In this document: in pieces, positions 44,709 to 53,956 of the stretch
How the letters are laid out: each line of letters opens with the position of its first letter
Numbering within the stretch: the stretch's first letter is position 1
From: Streptomyces xylophagus
GTDB lineage: Bacteria; Actinomycetota; Actinomycetes; Streptomycetales; Streptomycetaceae
NCBI RefSeq assembly: GCF_000716435.1
Contig: NZ_JNWO01000025.1
Location: 1-64,000 of the forward strand
DNA length: 64,000 nt
Reading direction: 5' to 3'
Made by a program: the position numbers and the translations under genes
Notes under the pieces: model-generated
Database searches by the model: none
What the model saw: only the letters and a program-made list of their open reading frames with translations
Told to the model about the DNA's origin: nothing

Positions 44709-46058
44709 GTGGGTACCGACACCCTGCGGTCACCGGAGGCCGACGAGGCAGCCGAGCGGCGGCGCGAACAGCGCGGCTGGTACTTCTACGACTGGGCCTG
44801 CTCCGTCTACTCGACGAGCGTGCTCACCGTGTTCCTGGGCCCCTATCTGACCTCGGTCGCGAAGTCGGCGGCCGACCCGGACGGGTTCGTGCATCCCCTG
44901 GGGATACCGGTCCGCGCGGGGTCCTTCTTCGCCTACACCGTGTCCGCGTCCGTCATCGTGTCGATCCTCGTCATGCCCCTCGCGGGCGCGGCGGCCGACC
45001 GCACGGGCCGCAAGAAGCCCCTCCTGGCGCTCGCCGCCTATGTGGGCGCGACCGCCACCACGGGCCTGTTCTTCCTGGACGGCGACCGCTATCTGCTCGG
45101 CGGCTTCCTGCTGATCGTCGCCAACTCCTCGGTGGCCGTCTCGATGGTCCTGTACAACTCCTACCTCCCGCAGATCGCCCCGCCCGAGGAACGCGACGCG
45201 GTCTCGTCCCGGGGCTGGGCCTTCGGCTACGCGGCGGGCGCCCTGGTCCTCGTTCTGAACCTGATCCTGTTCACCGCCCACGACTCCTTCGGCCTGTCCG
45301 AATCGATGGCCGTCCGCATCTGTCTCGCCTCGGCCGGGATCTGGTGGGGCGCCTTCACCCTCGTACCGCTGAAACGACTGCGCGACCGCGGCCGTACGAC
45401 GTCCGAGGCGCCCACGGCGCAGGGCTGGCGGCAGCTCGCGGCGACCGTCAGGGACATGCGCGGCAAACCGCTCACCCTGTCCTTCCTGTTCGCCTACCTG
45501 ATCTACAACGACGGCATCCAGACGGTGATCTCGCAGGCATCCGTGTACGGCTCCGAGGAACTCGGCCTGAGCCAGTCCACGCTCATCACGGCCGTGCTGA
45601 TGGTCCAGGTGCTGGCGGTGGCGGGGGCGCTCGGCATGGGGCGACTCGCCCGGACGTACGGAGCCAAGCGGACGATTCTCGGCTCGCTCGTAGCGTGGAC
45701 GGTGACGCTGGCCGCCGGGTACTTCCTGCCCGCCGGCGCGCCCGTCTGGTTCTTCGTGCTGGCCGCCGGGATCGGCCTGGTACTGGGCGGCAGCCAGGCG
45801 CTGTCCCGGTCCCTGTTCTCCCATCTCGTGCCGCCCGGCAAGGAGGCCGAGTACTTCTCGGCGTACGAGATGAGCGATCGGGGCATGAGCTGGCTGGGAC
45901 CGCTTCTGTTCGGGGTGACGTACCAGCTGACCGGAAGTTATCGGGACGCGATCATCTCCCTGGTGGTCTTCTTCGTCGTCGGGTTCGTGCTGCTCGCACG
46001 GGTTCCGGTGGCGCGGGCGATCAGCGACGCGGGGAATCCTCTTCCCGCGAGGATTTAG
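44709..46058 (+). CDS. MFS transporter, UMF1/Atg22-like
   Basis: The 449-residue protein has about twelve helices. The N-terminal RGWYFYDWACSVYSTSVLTV motif is characteristic of the UMF1 (Atg22-like) group, with ADRTGRKKPLLAL in loop 2-3 and GGSQALSRSLFSHLVPPGKE. The substrate is unknown; amino acid efflux is proposed for relatives. The GTG at 44709 has GAGGGC upstream; a GTG at 44685 would add 8 residues. Confidence 0.87.
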   Translation: MGTDTLRSPEADEAAERRREQRGWYFYDWACSVYSTSVLTVFLGPYLTSVAKSAADPDGFVHPLGIPVRAGSFFAYTVSASVIVSILVMPLAGAAADRTGRKKPLLALAAYVGATATTGLFFLDGDRYLLGGFLLIVANSSVAVSMVLYNSYLPQIAPPEERDAVSSRGWAFGYAAGALVLVLNLILFTAHDSFGLSESMAVRICLASAGIWWGAFTLVPLKRLRDRGRTTSEAPTAQGWRQLAATVRDMRGKPLTLSFLFAYLIYNDGIQTVISQASVYGSEELGLSQSTLITAVLMVQVLAVAGALGMGRLARTYGAKRTILGSLVAWTVTLAAGYFLPAGAPVWFFVLAAGIGLVLGGSQALSRSLFSHLVPPGKEAEYFSAYEMSDRGMSWLGPLLFGVTYQLTGSYRDAIISLVVFFVVGFVLLARVPVARAISDAGNPLPARI

Positions 46059-46225
46059 CGCTCAAGGCGAAAGGGCGGTAGTGTACGCGTTTGGCCTGCC
46101 TGGCGTACCGTTACTGCGCGTCAAAGATGACGAATCGCTAGGTGACATCTGCTAGTAGATGTGACAAACCGGGCGCTGGTGGGTACAACAAGGGGCGGCT
46201 ACGACGGCGACGCATGACCCCGTAC

Positions 46226-46252
46226 GGGAATCTTTACCGCCGACCGGACGTT
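46226..46252 (+). promoter_or_regulatory. SigR-type promoter of rbpA
   Basis: GGGAAT (46226-46231), exactly 18 bases, then GTT (46250-46252) matches the consensus for SigR, the thiol-oxidative-stress sigma factor (GGAAT-N18-GTT). It lies 62 bases before the rbpA start. rbpA is a known SigR target in S. coelicolor. Confidence 0.85.
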
Positions 46253-46313
46253 GACCGGATGACGACGACAGCGACACCTGTCCTGTGGGCGACAAGCCCG
46301 GGAGGCACGATTC

Positions 46314-46688
46314 ATGAGTGAGCGAGCTCTTCGCGGCACGCGCCTCGTGGTGACCAGCTACGAGACGGACCGCGGTATCGACCTGGCGCCACGCCAGGCC
46401 GTGGAGTACGCATGCGAGAAGGGACATCGCTTTGAGATGCCCTTCTCGGTCGAGGCGGAGATCCCGCCGGAGTGGGAGTGCAAGGTCTGCGGGGCCCAGG
46501 CACTCCTGGTCGACGGCGACGGCCCTGAGGAAAAGAAGGCCAAGCCCGCGCGTACCCACTGGGACATGCTGATGGAGCGGCGCACCCGAGAGGAACTCGA
46601 AGAGGTCCTCGAGGAGCGTCTTGCCGTTCTCCGCTCCGGCGCGATGAATATCGCGGTTCACCCGAGGGACAGCCGCAAGTCGGCCTAG
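46314..46688 (+). CDS. rbpA: RNA polymerase-binding protein RbpA
   Basis: The 124-residue protein matches RbpA, which stabilises RNA polymerase with principal sigma factors and open complexes in actinobacteria. The zinc site residues Cys34, His38, Cys56 and Cys59 are present at the positions known for the S. coelicolor protein. A C-terminal sigma-interacting helix (WDMLMERRTREELEEVLEER) follows a basic linker. It is preceded by a SigR-type promoter and followed by a strong terminator. Confidence 0.96.
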   Translation: MSERALRGTRLVVTSYETDRGIDLAPRQAVEYACEKGHRFEMPFSVEAEIPPEWECKVCGAQALLVDGDGPEEKKAKPARTHWDMLMERRTREELEEVLEERLAVLRSGAMNIAVHPRDSRKSA

Positions 46689-46735
46689 TCCTGAAGGTGC
46701 GGAGCGGTTCTACCGCACAAGCACAAAGCAAGTAA

Positions 46736-46775
46736 GCGCGGGCGCCGTACGAACATGTACGGCGCCCGCGCTTTT
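46736..46775. terminator. intrinsic terminator after rbpA, bidirectional
   Basis: A 15-base perfect stem (GCGCGGGCGCCGTAC and its complement) encloses a 6-base loop and is followed by TTTT on the plus strand. It lies 47 bases after the rbpA stop and just before the convergent fxsA stop. Confidence 0.92.
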
Positions 46776-46792
46776 GCCTGTCCGCGTCCGGG

Positions 46793-47350
46793 TCAGCGGG
46801 TGAGCGGCGGGCGCGGGCCCTGCGGCGCGTCGCTGCCGGGCTCGTCCCGGATGACCTCGCCCTGGACGACCTTGCCGTCCGGGCGGTGCATACGGGCCTG
46901 CTGGAAGGCGTCCCCCAGGGTGCCCGGAGCGGCCTTGCGCAGCTTCCGCTCGACCGTGCGCTCCGCATAGCGCCCCAGGGCCTTCTGGACCGGCGGGACG
47001 AGCAGGAGCAGGCCCGCCGCGTCCGAGATCAGACCGGGGATCATCAGCAGCAGGCCGCCCAGCATCATCAGGCCGCTGCCACCGCCGCTGGCCGGGGCGG
47101 TGCCCTGCTGCACGGCCTGGCTCAGGTTCTGAAAGGCACGCCGACCCGCCCGCTTGATCACCACGGCGCCGAGCACGAACCCGGCGAGCAGCAGCAGGAA
47201 GACCGTAAGACCGCTCGACGCGCCCGCCACCACGGTCAGCAGCCAGATCTCCAGCACCAGCCACACGGCGATGCCCAGCGGCAGGAACGTACGCAGCCGG
47301 GAACGCGGAGGCCGGGCGGCGGAGGAAGGGGTGGGTGCGCCAGTCGTCAT
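46793..47350 (-). CDS. fxsA: FxsA-family membrane protein
   Basis: This 185-residue FxsA homologue has an N-terminal pair of helices (FLPLGIAVWLVLEIWLLTVV, then LTVFLLLLAGFVLGAVVIKR). The conserved GGLLLMIPGLISDAAGLLLL segment follows, with a charged C-terminal tail. FxsA was first described as a suppressor of phage exclusion in E. coli; its native role is unclear. It is convergent with rbpA and shares its terminator. Confidence 0.9.
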   Translation of the reverse strand: MTTGAPTPSSAARPPRSRLRTFLPLGIAVWLVLEIWLLTVVAGASSGLTVFLLLLAGFVLGAVVIKRAGRRAFQNLSQAVQQGTAPASGGGSGLMMLGGLLLMIPGLISDAAGLLLLVPPVQKALGRYAERTVERKLRKAAPGTLGDAFQQARMHRPDGKVVQGEVIRDEPGSDAPQGPRPPLTR

Positions 47351-47422
47351 ACGTCCAGTGTGCCTGGGCCCGGCTCAGTGCGGGATAAGCGGACGATCAA
47401 CGAGGCCTGTGAAGTCGTAGAG

Positions 47423-48235
47423 CTACGGCTGTGCGGGCTTTCCTGCGGGCTTGCCCCGGCCGCGGAGCTTGCCGAACCGCTCCCCCACGCCCCAGGTCGT
47501 GACCCGCCACAGGGCCTCGACGAGGATGTCGCGGCTCATCTTGGAGTCGCCGAGTTCGCGCTCCACGAAGGTGATGGGGACCTCGACGACGTGGTAGCCG
47601 GCCTTGACGGCGCGGCGGGCCAGGTCGACCTGGAAGCAGTAGCCCTGGGAGGCCACGTCGTCCAGGCCGAGGCCTTCGAGGGTCTCCTTGCGGAAGGCGC
47701 GGTAGCCGCCCGTGATGTCGCGCAGCGGGAGGTCGAGGGCCACGCGCGAGTAGAGGCTGCCGCCTCGGGAGATGAACTCGCGGGACTTCGGCCAGTTCAC
47801 CACCCGGCCGCCGGGCACCCAGCGGGAGCCGAGCACCAGGTCCGCGCCCTTGAGGGCGGTGAGCAGCCTGGGCAGCTCCTCGGGCTGGTGGGAGCCGTCG
47901 GCGTCCATCTCGACGAGCACGCCGTAGCCGTTGTCGATGCCCCAGCGGAAGCCCGCCAGGTAGGCGGCACCGAGGCCTTCCTTGCCCTTGCGGTGCAGCA
48001 CCTGGACCTGTTCGTCCTCGGCCGCCAGCTCGTCGGCCAGCTTGCCTGTGCCGTCGGGGCTGTTGTCGTCGGCCACGAGGACATGCGCCTCGGGGACCGA
48101 CTTCCGCACCCGACCGACGATGGACTTGATGTTCTCCGCCTCGTTGTAGGTCGGGATGATCACCAAGGCCGTGCCGAGCGGGCCGAACTTCCGCCCCTGG
48201 GCCTGTGCCGCGAGGGCACCGTCGCCGTCGTTCAC
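47423..48235 (-). CDS. ppm1: polyprenol monophosphomannose synthase
   Basis: The 270-residue GT2 enzyme has VIIPTYNEAENI, VADDNSPDGTG, the metal-binding VEMDADGSH, GSRWVPGG and DITGGYRAFRKE. It transfers mannose from GDP-mannose to polyprenyl phosphate and supplies the lipid donor for protein O-mannosylation and lipid mannosylation in Streptomyces. Only the catalytic domain is present; the apolipoprotein N-acyltransferase fusion of mycobacterial Ppm1 is absent, as usual in Streptomyces. The GTG at 48235 has AAGGGG 6 bases upstream; the frame continues to 48430 without support. Confidence 0.9.
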   Translation of the reverse strand: MNDGDGALAAQAQGRKFGPLGTALVIIPTYNEAENIKSIVGRVRKSVPEAHVLVADDNSPDGTGKLADELAAEDEQVQVLHRKGKEGLGAAYLAGFRWGIDNGYGVLVEMDADGSHQPEELPRLLTALKGADLVLGSRWVPGGRVVNWPKSREFISRGGSLYSRVALDLPLRDITGGYRAFRKETLEGLGLDDVASQGYCFQVDLARRAVKAGYHVVEVPITFVERELGDSKMSRDILVEALWRVTTWGVGERFGKLRGRGKPAGKPAQP

Positions 48236-48767
48236 TGCTGCCCCTTCATGTCCGTACGCAGGCATCCACCATAGTGGCCGCCGCCTGGGTTGACGTGCCA
48301 GGTCGTTCGTACGCTGGTGTCGATTCGACAAGAACGGGGTAAGAACGCGCTTTTCGGCACCTATGTGCTGCGGATGGGGGCCCGGCGCCCTTCGGGCCGA
48401 CCTGGGACCCGCCGGCTGCGGGTCGACCAAAGCCGTTGTCTACTGGACGTCCGGGCCCCACCCGGGTCACACCAGCCGACCGGCCGGAACGTTCCCTCGC
48501 CGTGGCGCGGGCGCTGAGCCTGGCTCCCAGTGGCGGTGCCCGGTGCGGCACACCGTCCCTGACCCAGCGGCGCTTCGGCGATTGTTCGGAGGTTCCCCGG
48601 TCGGGCGTCCGGTGGTGGACTCGGACGAACCTACCGGCCCCCTGCGCCCGCCTGTCAACAGCCGTCTGACCTGCCCTTTCTCCCTCAACTGGCTGGTCAG
48701 GGCCGAGGATGCGCAGGTCGCGCGACGGCGCGGCGGCCGTGGATCGGGGGCGCGCCACCCCGGGAGA
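48236..48767. other. 532-base region without a supported gene
   Basis: Open frames here on both strands are Arg/Pro/Gly-rich and have no family features, ribosome binding sites or conserved look. The part next to ppm1 presumably holds its promoter, but I could not identify convincing -10/-35 elements. I see nothing else specific. Confidence 0.5.
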
Positions 48768-50369
48768 TCACTCGCCCGGCCGTACGAACACCGTCCGTCC
48801 GCCCACGACGGTGCGCAGGCAGACGGGGAGGTCACCGCCCGGCGTCAGGTCGGGCAGTCCTGGTGTGCCGGAGCGCGGGTCGGTCGACCAGCGCGCGACC
48901 CGGTCGTCGGGCGCCTGCACGACCAGGGCGTCGGTCCGCCAGACGGCGTAGTCGGCGGGCGCGCCCGGGACCAGAACACCCGCGTCGTCCCGTCCTACGG
49001 CCCGCCAGCCGCCCCGGGTATGTGCGGTGAACGCGGCCCGGACGGAGACCCGATGTTCAGCCGTTCGGTGGAACGCGGCGGCGCGGACCGTGCCCCACGG
49101 GTCGACCGGGGTGACCGGGCTGTCGGAGCCGAAGGCGAGCGGGACACCGGCCCGGAGCAGGGCCGCGAAGGGGTTCAGGGCGCGCGCCCGCTCGGCACCG
49201 AGGCGCTGGGCGTACATGCCGTCCTCGCCGCCCCACAGCGCGTCGAAGGCGGGCTGCACGGAGGCGGTCAGGCCCAGTTCGGCGAAGGCCGCGATGGTTT
49301 CCGGGGTGAGCATCTCGGCGTGTTCGACGCGATGGCGGGCGGCGCGGACGCGGGGCAGGCCGACCTTCTCGGCGGCTGCGCGGACGCCGTCGACCACCGC
49401 GGTCACGGCGGCGTCCCCGATGGCGTGGAAGCCCGCCTGGAGGCCCGCCTCGGTGCAGGCGACGACATGGGCGGCGACGGCGTCCGCGTCGAGGTACGCG
49501 AGGCCGGTGTGTCCGGCGTCGGTGTACGGCTGGTGCAGGCAGGCGGTGTGCGACCCGAGGGCGCCGTCGACGAAGAGGTCACCCGCCGCTCCTACGGCGC
49601 CCAGCTCCCGCGCCTTCTCGACATCCTGCTCGGCCCAGTAGCCGACGACACGCGGCCCCGGCTCCTCTTCGGCGAGCCGCAGCAGGCCCGTGAAGTCGTC
49701 CTCGGAGGAGATCTCGGGTCCGGCGCACTCGTGGACCGAGCCGACGCCCAGGGAGGCCGCGTGGGCGAGGGCGGTGCGCTGGGCCTCGGTGCGCTGCTCG
49801 GGCGTGATGGCGGCGAGCGCGGTGGCGCGGACGGTGTGGTGGGCGTCGGCGGTGAGGGGGCCGTCCGGTGCGTCGAAGCCGGGGACCAGGTCGAGCAGGG
49901 CCGTGGTGACGACCGCCGAGTGGACGTCGATGCGGGTGAGGTAGAGCGGGCGCCCGCCCGTCGCCGCGTCGAGTTCGGCGCGGGTCGGCGGGCGGCCCCC
50001 CGGCCAGCGGGCGGCGTCCCAGCCGTGGCCGAGCAGGACGCGGTCGGCCGGGCGGGCGGCGGCGAAGTCCCGCACGAGGGACAGAGCCGCCTCCAGGGAG
50101 GGCGCGCCGGACAGGTCGAGGCCGGTGAGCGCGAGGCCGGTGGCGGTGGTGTGCACGTGTGCGTCGGTGAACGCCGGGGTGACCAGTCCGCCATCCAGGT
50201 CGACCACCTCGTCGACACCGTCAGCGAACGCGTCGGCGGCGCCCTCGGAGCCGACCCAGGCGACCTGGCCGCGCTCCACGACCATCGCGGTCGCGAAGGG
50301 GTCGGCGGGACTGTGGACCTCGCCGCGACGGAGCAGGACGGTCTTCGGCTCGGGGGTGCGCTCACTCAT
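48768..50369 (-). CDS. amidohydrolase, YtcJ-like
   Basis: The 533-residue metal-dependent hydrolase of the amidohydrolase superfamily has the HxH in TDAHVHTTA, LGHGWDAARWP, a carbamylated-Lys/Glu region and FHAIGDAAV. RHRVEHAEMLTPE and FGSDSPVTPVDPW (metal Asp) follow. This pattern is that of YtcJ/exoenzyme regulatory AepA-like proteins; the substrate is unknown. The adjacent Lrp regulator, on the same strand just upstream, may control it. Confidence 0.88.
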   Translation of the reverse strand: MSERTPEPKTVLLRRGEVHSPADPFATAMVVERGQVAWVGSEGAADAFADGVDEVVDLDGGLVTPAFTDAHVHTTATGLALTGLDLSGAPSLEAALSLVRDFAAARPADRVLLGHGWDAARWPGGRPPTRAELDAATGGRPLYLTRIDVHSAVVTTALLDLVPGFDAPDGPLTADAHHTVRATALAAITPEQRTEAQRTALAHAASLGVGSVHECAGPEISSEDDFTGLLRLAEEEPGPRVVGYWAEQDVEKARELGAVGAAGDLFVDGALGSHTACLHQPYTDAGHTGLAYLDADAVAAHVVACTEAGLQAGFHAIGDAAVTAVVDGVRAAAEKVGLPRVRAARHRVEHAEMLTPETIAAFAELGLTASVQPAFDALWGGEDGMYAQRLGAERARALNPFAALLRAGVPLAFGSDSPVTPVDPWGTVRAAAFHRTAEHRVSVRAAFTAHTRGGWRAVGRDDAGVLVPGAPADYAVWRTDALVVQAPDDRVARWSTDPRSGTPGLPDLTPGGDLPVCLRTVVGGRTVFVRPGE

Positions 50370-50416
50370 GGGGAACAGTCTCGCGCCTCGCCGGCGACGC
50401 CCCGCACGCAGGTCCG

Positions 50417-50857
50417 TCAGATGCGCGGCGGTCGGGCCTCGTACGGCGTCGACAGCACCACCGTGGTCCGGGTCGAGACGCCGGCCAGGCCGCGCAGCCG
50501 GGCCAGCAGTTCCTCCAGTTCGTGCGGGGTGGAGACCCGCACCTTGAGGATGTAGTTCTCGTCGCCGGCGACGCTGTGGCAGGCCTCGATCTCGGGGACG
50601 CCGGAGAGGCGGTCCGCGATGTCGTCGGGGGCGCTGGGGTCGAACGGTTTCACCGAGATGAAGGCGGTCATGGGCAGGCCCACCGCCTCCGGGTCGACGA
50701 CCGCCGCGTACCCGCGGATGACGCCACGCTGCTCCAGCCGGCGCACCCGTTGGTGCACGGCCGACGTGGACAGGCCCGTGGCCTTGCCCAGGTCTGTGTA
50801 GCTCATCCGCCCGTCCTTGACGAGCAGCTGCACGATTTGTCGGTCCAGCTCCTCCAT
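50417..50857 (-). CDS. Lrp/AsnC-family transcriptional regulator
   Basis: The 146-residue protein starts MEELDRQIVQLLVKDGRMSY with the helix-turn-helix TDLGKATGLSTSAVHQRVRR. It ends with a RAM ligand-binding domain (ACHSVAGDENYILKVRV). The start at 50857 is chosen by family N-terminus; a frame to 50914 is possible. It lies 47 bases upstream of the amidohydrolase gene on the same strand. Confidence 0.9.
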   Translation of the reverse strand: MEELDRQIVQLLVKDGRMSYTDLGKATGLSTSAVHQRVRRLEQRGVIRGYAAVVDPEAVGLPMTAFISVKPFDPSAPDDIADRLSGVPEIEACHSVAGDENYILKVRVSTPHELEELLARLRGLAGVSTRTTVVLSTPYEARPPRI

Positions 50858-51019
50858 GGCGCAAGAACTTACATGGCCGCTGATCTCCTCGGATAGCTCA
50901 GCGGCGCAGGTCATACCCGGTTCGTGATGTTGCCGGGAGCGGCTCGTGCGTCAGCCGGGGACAAATCCGCCGCCCCGGGCATCTGCGGGCGGCATGTGAC
51001 GAACGCCACAGGTCCCGAG

Positions 51020-51057
51020 CGGTCTCCGTGATGGTCTCGTGATTACCGCGGAGACCG
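51020..51057. repeat. inverted repeat upstream of the 51127 gene
   Basis: CGGTCTCCG (51020-51028) and CGGAGACCG (51049-51057) form a 9-base perfect stem with a 20-base loop, about 70 bases before the next start codon. It could be a leader hairpin or an operator. Confidence 0.5.
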
Positions 51058-51126
51058 GACGGGAAGTGCTTGCTGTGGTCGAGGCCGCAGCGCCTTCACG
51101 GCCCAGCCCAGTAGGGGGAGAAACCC

Positions 51127-51561
51127 ATGCAGAGTGTGAAGCGCCCTGGACGCACCGCGCCCAAGCGGCCGCAGCTCGTCGTCGAGCCCCAGCCGGAGGG
51201 CGTCGAACCGGACGGCTTCGAGGCCGACGAGCTCGACGAGTACGACACCTTCGAGATGTACCGGGTGATCTGCCCGGACTGCGTGCAGCCCATCGCTCTC
51301 CTCGCGGACGAGGAGGTTCTGCCGGAGCACGCGCTGTGCGCCTCGCCGTGGAACCCGTTCGGGCTGACGGTCTGTGCGGGTACGGGCCGTGAGGCGGCCG
51401 ACGCCCGGTCCGCGGACGAGTCCGCGGACCTCCAGGAGCAGGACACCGCGCTGCTGTTGACGCTCCCTCAGGGCCTCGACTGGCGGACGCAGCCGTTCTC
51501 GCACGTCGGTGGTCCCAGCTCGCGCCCGATGCGGGTGCCGGACATGCGCCGCGCCGCCTGA
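51127..51561 (+). CDS. conserved hypothetical protein with CxxC motif
   Basis: The 144-residue protein has a basic, proline-rich N-terminus, an acidic linker, and a small core MYRVICPDCVQPIALLADEE followed by HALCASPWNPFGLTVC. The cysteine pairs suggest a zinc-binding ribbon. There are no membrane segments. The ATG is preceded by GGGGGAG. I believe it is a Streptomyces-specific family; function is unknown. Confidence 0.82.
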   Translation: MQSVKRPGRTAPKRPQLVVEPQPEGVEPDGFEADELDEYDTFEMYRVICPDCVQPIALLADEEVLPEHALCASPWNPFGLTVCAGTGREAADARSADESADLQEQDTALLLTLPQGLDWRTQPFSHVGGPSSRPMRVPDMRRAA

Positions 51562-51571
51562 GCGCACTCGC

Positions 51572-52666
51572 TCAACCCCAGTAGCTGCCCTGCACCATGG
51601 CCCGCAGGCTGCCGTGGTGCAGGATCAGTGTGTCCGGGTCCGCCGGGACGGCCCGCTCCCCGAAGTGCACCTGCCGGTAGGCGACGCGCAGCATCACGAT
51701 CGCTTGCCGCAGGGCGGCGTACAGGGTGTAGAAGTCCATGTCGCGCGGGGTGTGACCGGTGAGTGCGGCGTACCGGGCCTCCACCCGGTCCCGGCGGAAG
51801 AACTCCGGCAGGCCCGGCTGGCCGAAGGCGACCGTGAGGTCCTGGAAGAATCGGTGCAGATAGACGGTCCAGCCGAGGTCCACCTCGCGCGGGGCCGGTG
51901 CCGCCATCTCCCAGTCGAGGACGGCGACGGGGTCGAACCTGTCGTAGACGACGTTCCCGATGCGCGCGTCGCCCCAGTTGAGGACCGTCTCGCCCGGGTC
52001 GGTCGGCCAGAGCTCCGTCAGCCGGTCGAAGGCGCTCTCGATGAGGGGTGAGCGGGCGAGCCCGTCAACCACCCAGTCGTAGTAGGCGCGTTGGGATGCG
52101 ACGTGGCGGCTCAGGGCATCGCCGTTGCCGGGGAGCGCGAGGAACTCGGCCTCGGACAGCGGGACTTGGTCGTGCAGGCGGGCGATGAGCGCGATCGATA
52201 CTGCCTCCAGGTGTGCGCGTTCCGCGTCGGTCGCCGCGTGCAGCCAATTGCCCTCGTACGTATAGGGCATGACGTCCGGCGGTACACGTCCCTCGGCACG
52301 TTCCATGACGAAGAACGGCGCGCCGAGCGGGGCGGGATCCTCCTCCAGCCAGCGGACTTCCGGTACCGGGAGATCCGTGCGGTCGGCGACCAGGCGCATC
52401 GTGCGGAACTGGCGCGGCATGTCGTAGACCGGGAAGACGGTGTACGCCGCCGGGTCGGCCGCGAGTCTCAACGCGCAGGCGCGGAGCGGTGGTTCGGGGT
52501 GTTCGATGTCGAAGAGCAGGGTCTCGCTGGACATGCCGTTCGACGCGGGGACAGTGACGTCGACCGCCTTGGCGCCGGGCAGGCGGGTGTCGAGCCAGGC
52601 GGTGAGGCGATGGGTGAGCTCCTCGGGGTCACGGGTGGTCGTGCGGGGGCGGGGCGCTGTCGCCAT
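51572..52666 (-). CDS. APH-family phosphotransferase, ACAD10/11 kinase-like
   Basis: The 364-residue aminoglycoside-phosphotransferase-fold protein has SNGMSSETLLF at the nucleotide loop, FFVMERAEGRV at the hinge, a catalytic loop LNWGDARIGN (Asp, with Trp-Gly in place of His-Gly) and the metal motif AVLDWEMA. This variant is shared with the kinase domain of ACAD10/11-type proteins, which phosphorylate hydroxyacyl-CoAs in mammals, rather than with resistance enzymes. An acyl-CoA dehydrogenase lies 1.6 kb away on the same strand. GGGAG precedes the ATG. Confidence 0.85.
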   Translation of the reverse strand: MATAPRPRTTTRDPEELTHRLTAWLDTRLPGAKAVDVTVPASNGMSSETLLFDIEHPEPPLRACALRLAADPAAYTVFPVYDMPRQFRTMRLVADRTDLPVPEVRWLEEDPAPLGAPFFVMERAEGRVPPDVMPYTYEGNWLHAATDAERAHLEAVSIALIARLHDQVPLSEAEFLALPGNGDALSRHVASQRAYYDWVVDGLARSPLIESAFDRLTELWPTDPGETVLNWGDARIGNVVYDRFDPVAVLDWEMAAPAPREVDLGWTVYLHRFFQDLTVAFGQPGLPEFFRRDRVEARYAALTGHTPRDMDFYTLYAALRQAIVMLRVAYRQVHFGERAVPADPDTLILHHGSLRAMVQGSYWG

Positions 52667-52714
52667 GCCGTCTCAACTCCCTTACGCTGCCGTCGAGATG
52701 TCACCTCAACCGGC

Positions 52715-53815
52715 TTACGGCGCGACCGAGTCGAAGCCGGTGAAGCCGCTCGGGTCGTGGCGGCCGAACGAGCCGTGCTCGAAGATGCCGTGGCCGGTCC
52801 GGCCGTCGAGGCGGAAGCGGGCCGCGTGGTCGGTGACGCCGTAGGCCGCGAGCGGGGCAGGCGCGGTGAGGTCGTAGGTGCGTCGGTCGAGCCACTCGGG
52901 ACCGCGCCAGGTGCCGTGCTGCCAGTCGTCGGCGGGCGGGTAGCCGGCGCCGATCGCCAGGGGTGAGGAGGTCAGGATCTCGACCTCGAGTTCCTGCGGT
53001 TTGCGGGCGTCGCCGAGGTGGATGAGGGCGCGCTCGGGGTGGCGGGTGCCGGAGCGGTAGGTGATCTCGGCCTGGGGCCAGCCGAGTTGGCGGTCGCGGT
53101 GGCCGGGGCGGACCACGGTCGCCTCGTTCAGGGTGCGGTGGCCGTCGGCGTCCTCCTGGACGATGACCATGAGGAAGCTGTCCTCGAAGCGGACCGGGCA
53201 CCAGATCCAATGGAAGCCCTCGTTCCTGTGCTCCTCGGCGAGCCGGCCGCCCTCCTCGCCGGGGATGGGCCGCACGCCCCAACTGCGGTCACGGGTACCG
53301 GTCCAGCCGTCGGCGGTGACCCGGAACTCCTCGTCGCCGGCGCGGATCACGCCCTCCACACCGCCGGCCTGGACGAAGCGGCGCCCTTCGAGGGTGAGCC
53401 GGTCGCCGCGGTACTGGACGTGGTGGGGTTCCCAGAGGGCGGGGAACTCCGCAGTCCAAGTGAGGTCGTACGAAAGGGAGTTGTCCTCGCAGCGCAGACG
53501 CAGTCGGCGCAGCGGCTCCTTCACCTCGATGCGCAACGGGCCCACGGCGAGGTGCATGCGGTCGTCGCCGAGGGCGTCCGAGGCGCGGACCGCGTGCAGG
53601 GTGTCGCCGGTGCGGAAGGTCGCGTAGGCGTCGATCACGCCTACGTTGGGGTAGACGCCGAGACCGAGGATGAGCAGGGCGCGGCCCTCGTGGTCGAGGA
53701 CGTGGAAGATGCAGCGGTCGTAGGCGTTCCGGTCGCCGGTCGCGACGTGCTTCATCGACAGGGGGACCTGGTGCACGGGGTACTCGTCGAGGGGCACGGG
53801 ACGGTCGTCTGCCAC
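52715..53815 (-). CDS. conserved hypothetical protein, beta-rich, RDRSWGVR motif
   Basis: The protein has 366 residues from GTG 53815 (perfect GGGGAGG site 6 bases upstream). It is mostly beta-strand in character, with a TGTRDRSWGVRP motif and HWIWCPVRFEDSF. This pattern occurs in a family of actinobacterial proteins near lipid and acyl-CoA genes (hydroxyneurosporene-synthase/lipocalin-like). No catalytic function is known to me. It lies just upstream of the APH-like kinase on the same strand and is probably co-transcribed with it. Confidence 0.75.
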   Translation of the reverse strand: MADDRPVPLDEYPVHQVPLSMKHVATGDRNAYDRCIFHVLDHEGRALLILGLGVYPNVGVIDAYATFRTGDTLHAVRASDALGDDRMHLAVGPLRIEVKEPLRRLRLRCEDNSLSYDLTWTAEFPALWEPHHVQYRGDRLTLEGRRFVQAGGVEGVIRAGDEEFRVTADGWTGTRDRSWGVRPIPGEEGGRLAEEHRNEGFHWIWCPVRFEDSFLMVIVQEDADGHRTLNEATVVRPGHRDRQLGWPQAEITYRSGTRHPERALIHLGDARKPQELEVEILTSSPLAIGAGYPPADDWQHGTWRGPEWLDRRTYDLTAPAPLAAYGVTDHAARFRLDGRTGHGIFEHGSFGRHDPSGFTGFDSVAP

Positions 53816-53956
53816 GGCTAACCTCCCCTGGGGACAGTGGAGGTGACGGTACGTCAGGAAGTGTGCGGTCGCCAGAGCCGAGGCCCGTACGCCGGTGAAC
53901 TCACGCTCGATTACATGCACCGGTGACCTGTCAACGCGCCTTTACGTTGCCTTGGT

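Noticed and set aside
48246..48758. 170-codon minus-strand frame between ppm1 and the amidohydrolase gene
   Set aside because: Low-complexity Arg/Pro/Gly composition, no ribosome binding site and no recognisable domain.
51572..52666. Aminoglycoside resistance gene
   Set aside because: The APH fold is present, but the WGD catalytic variant and acyl-CoA neighbours fit ACAD10/11-type kinases better.
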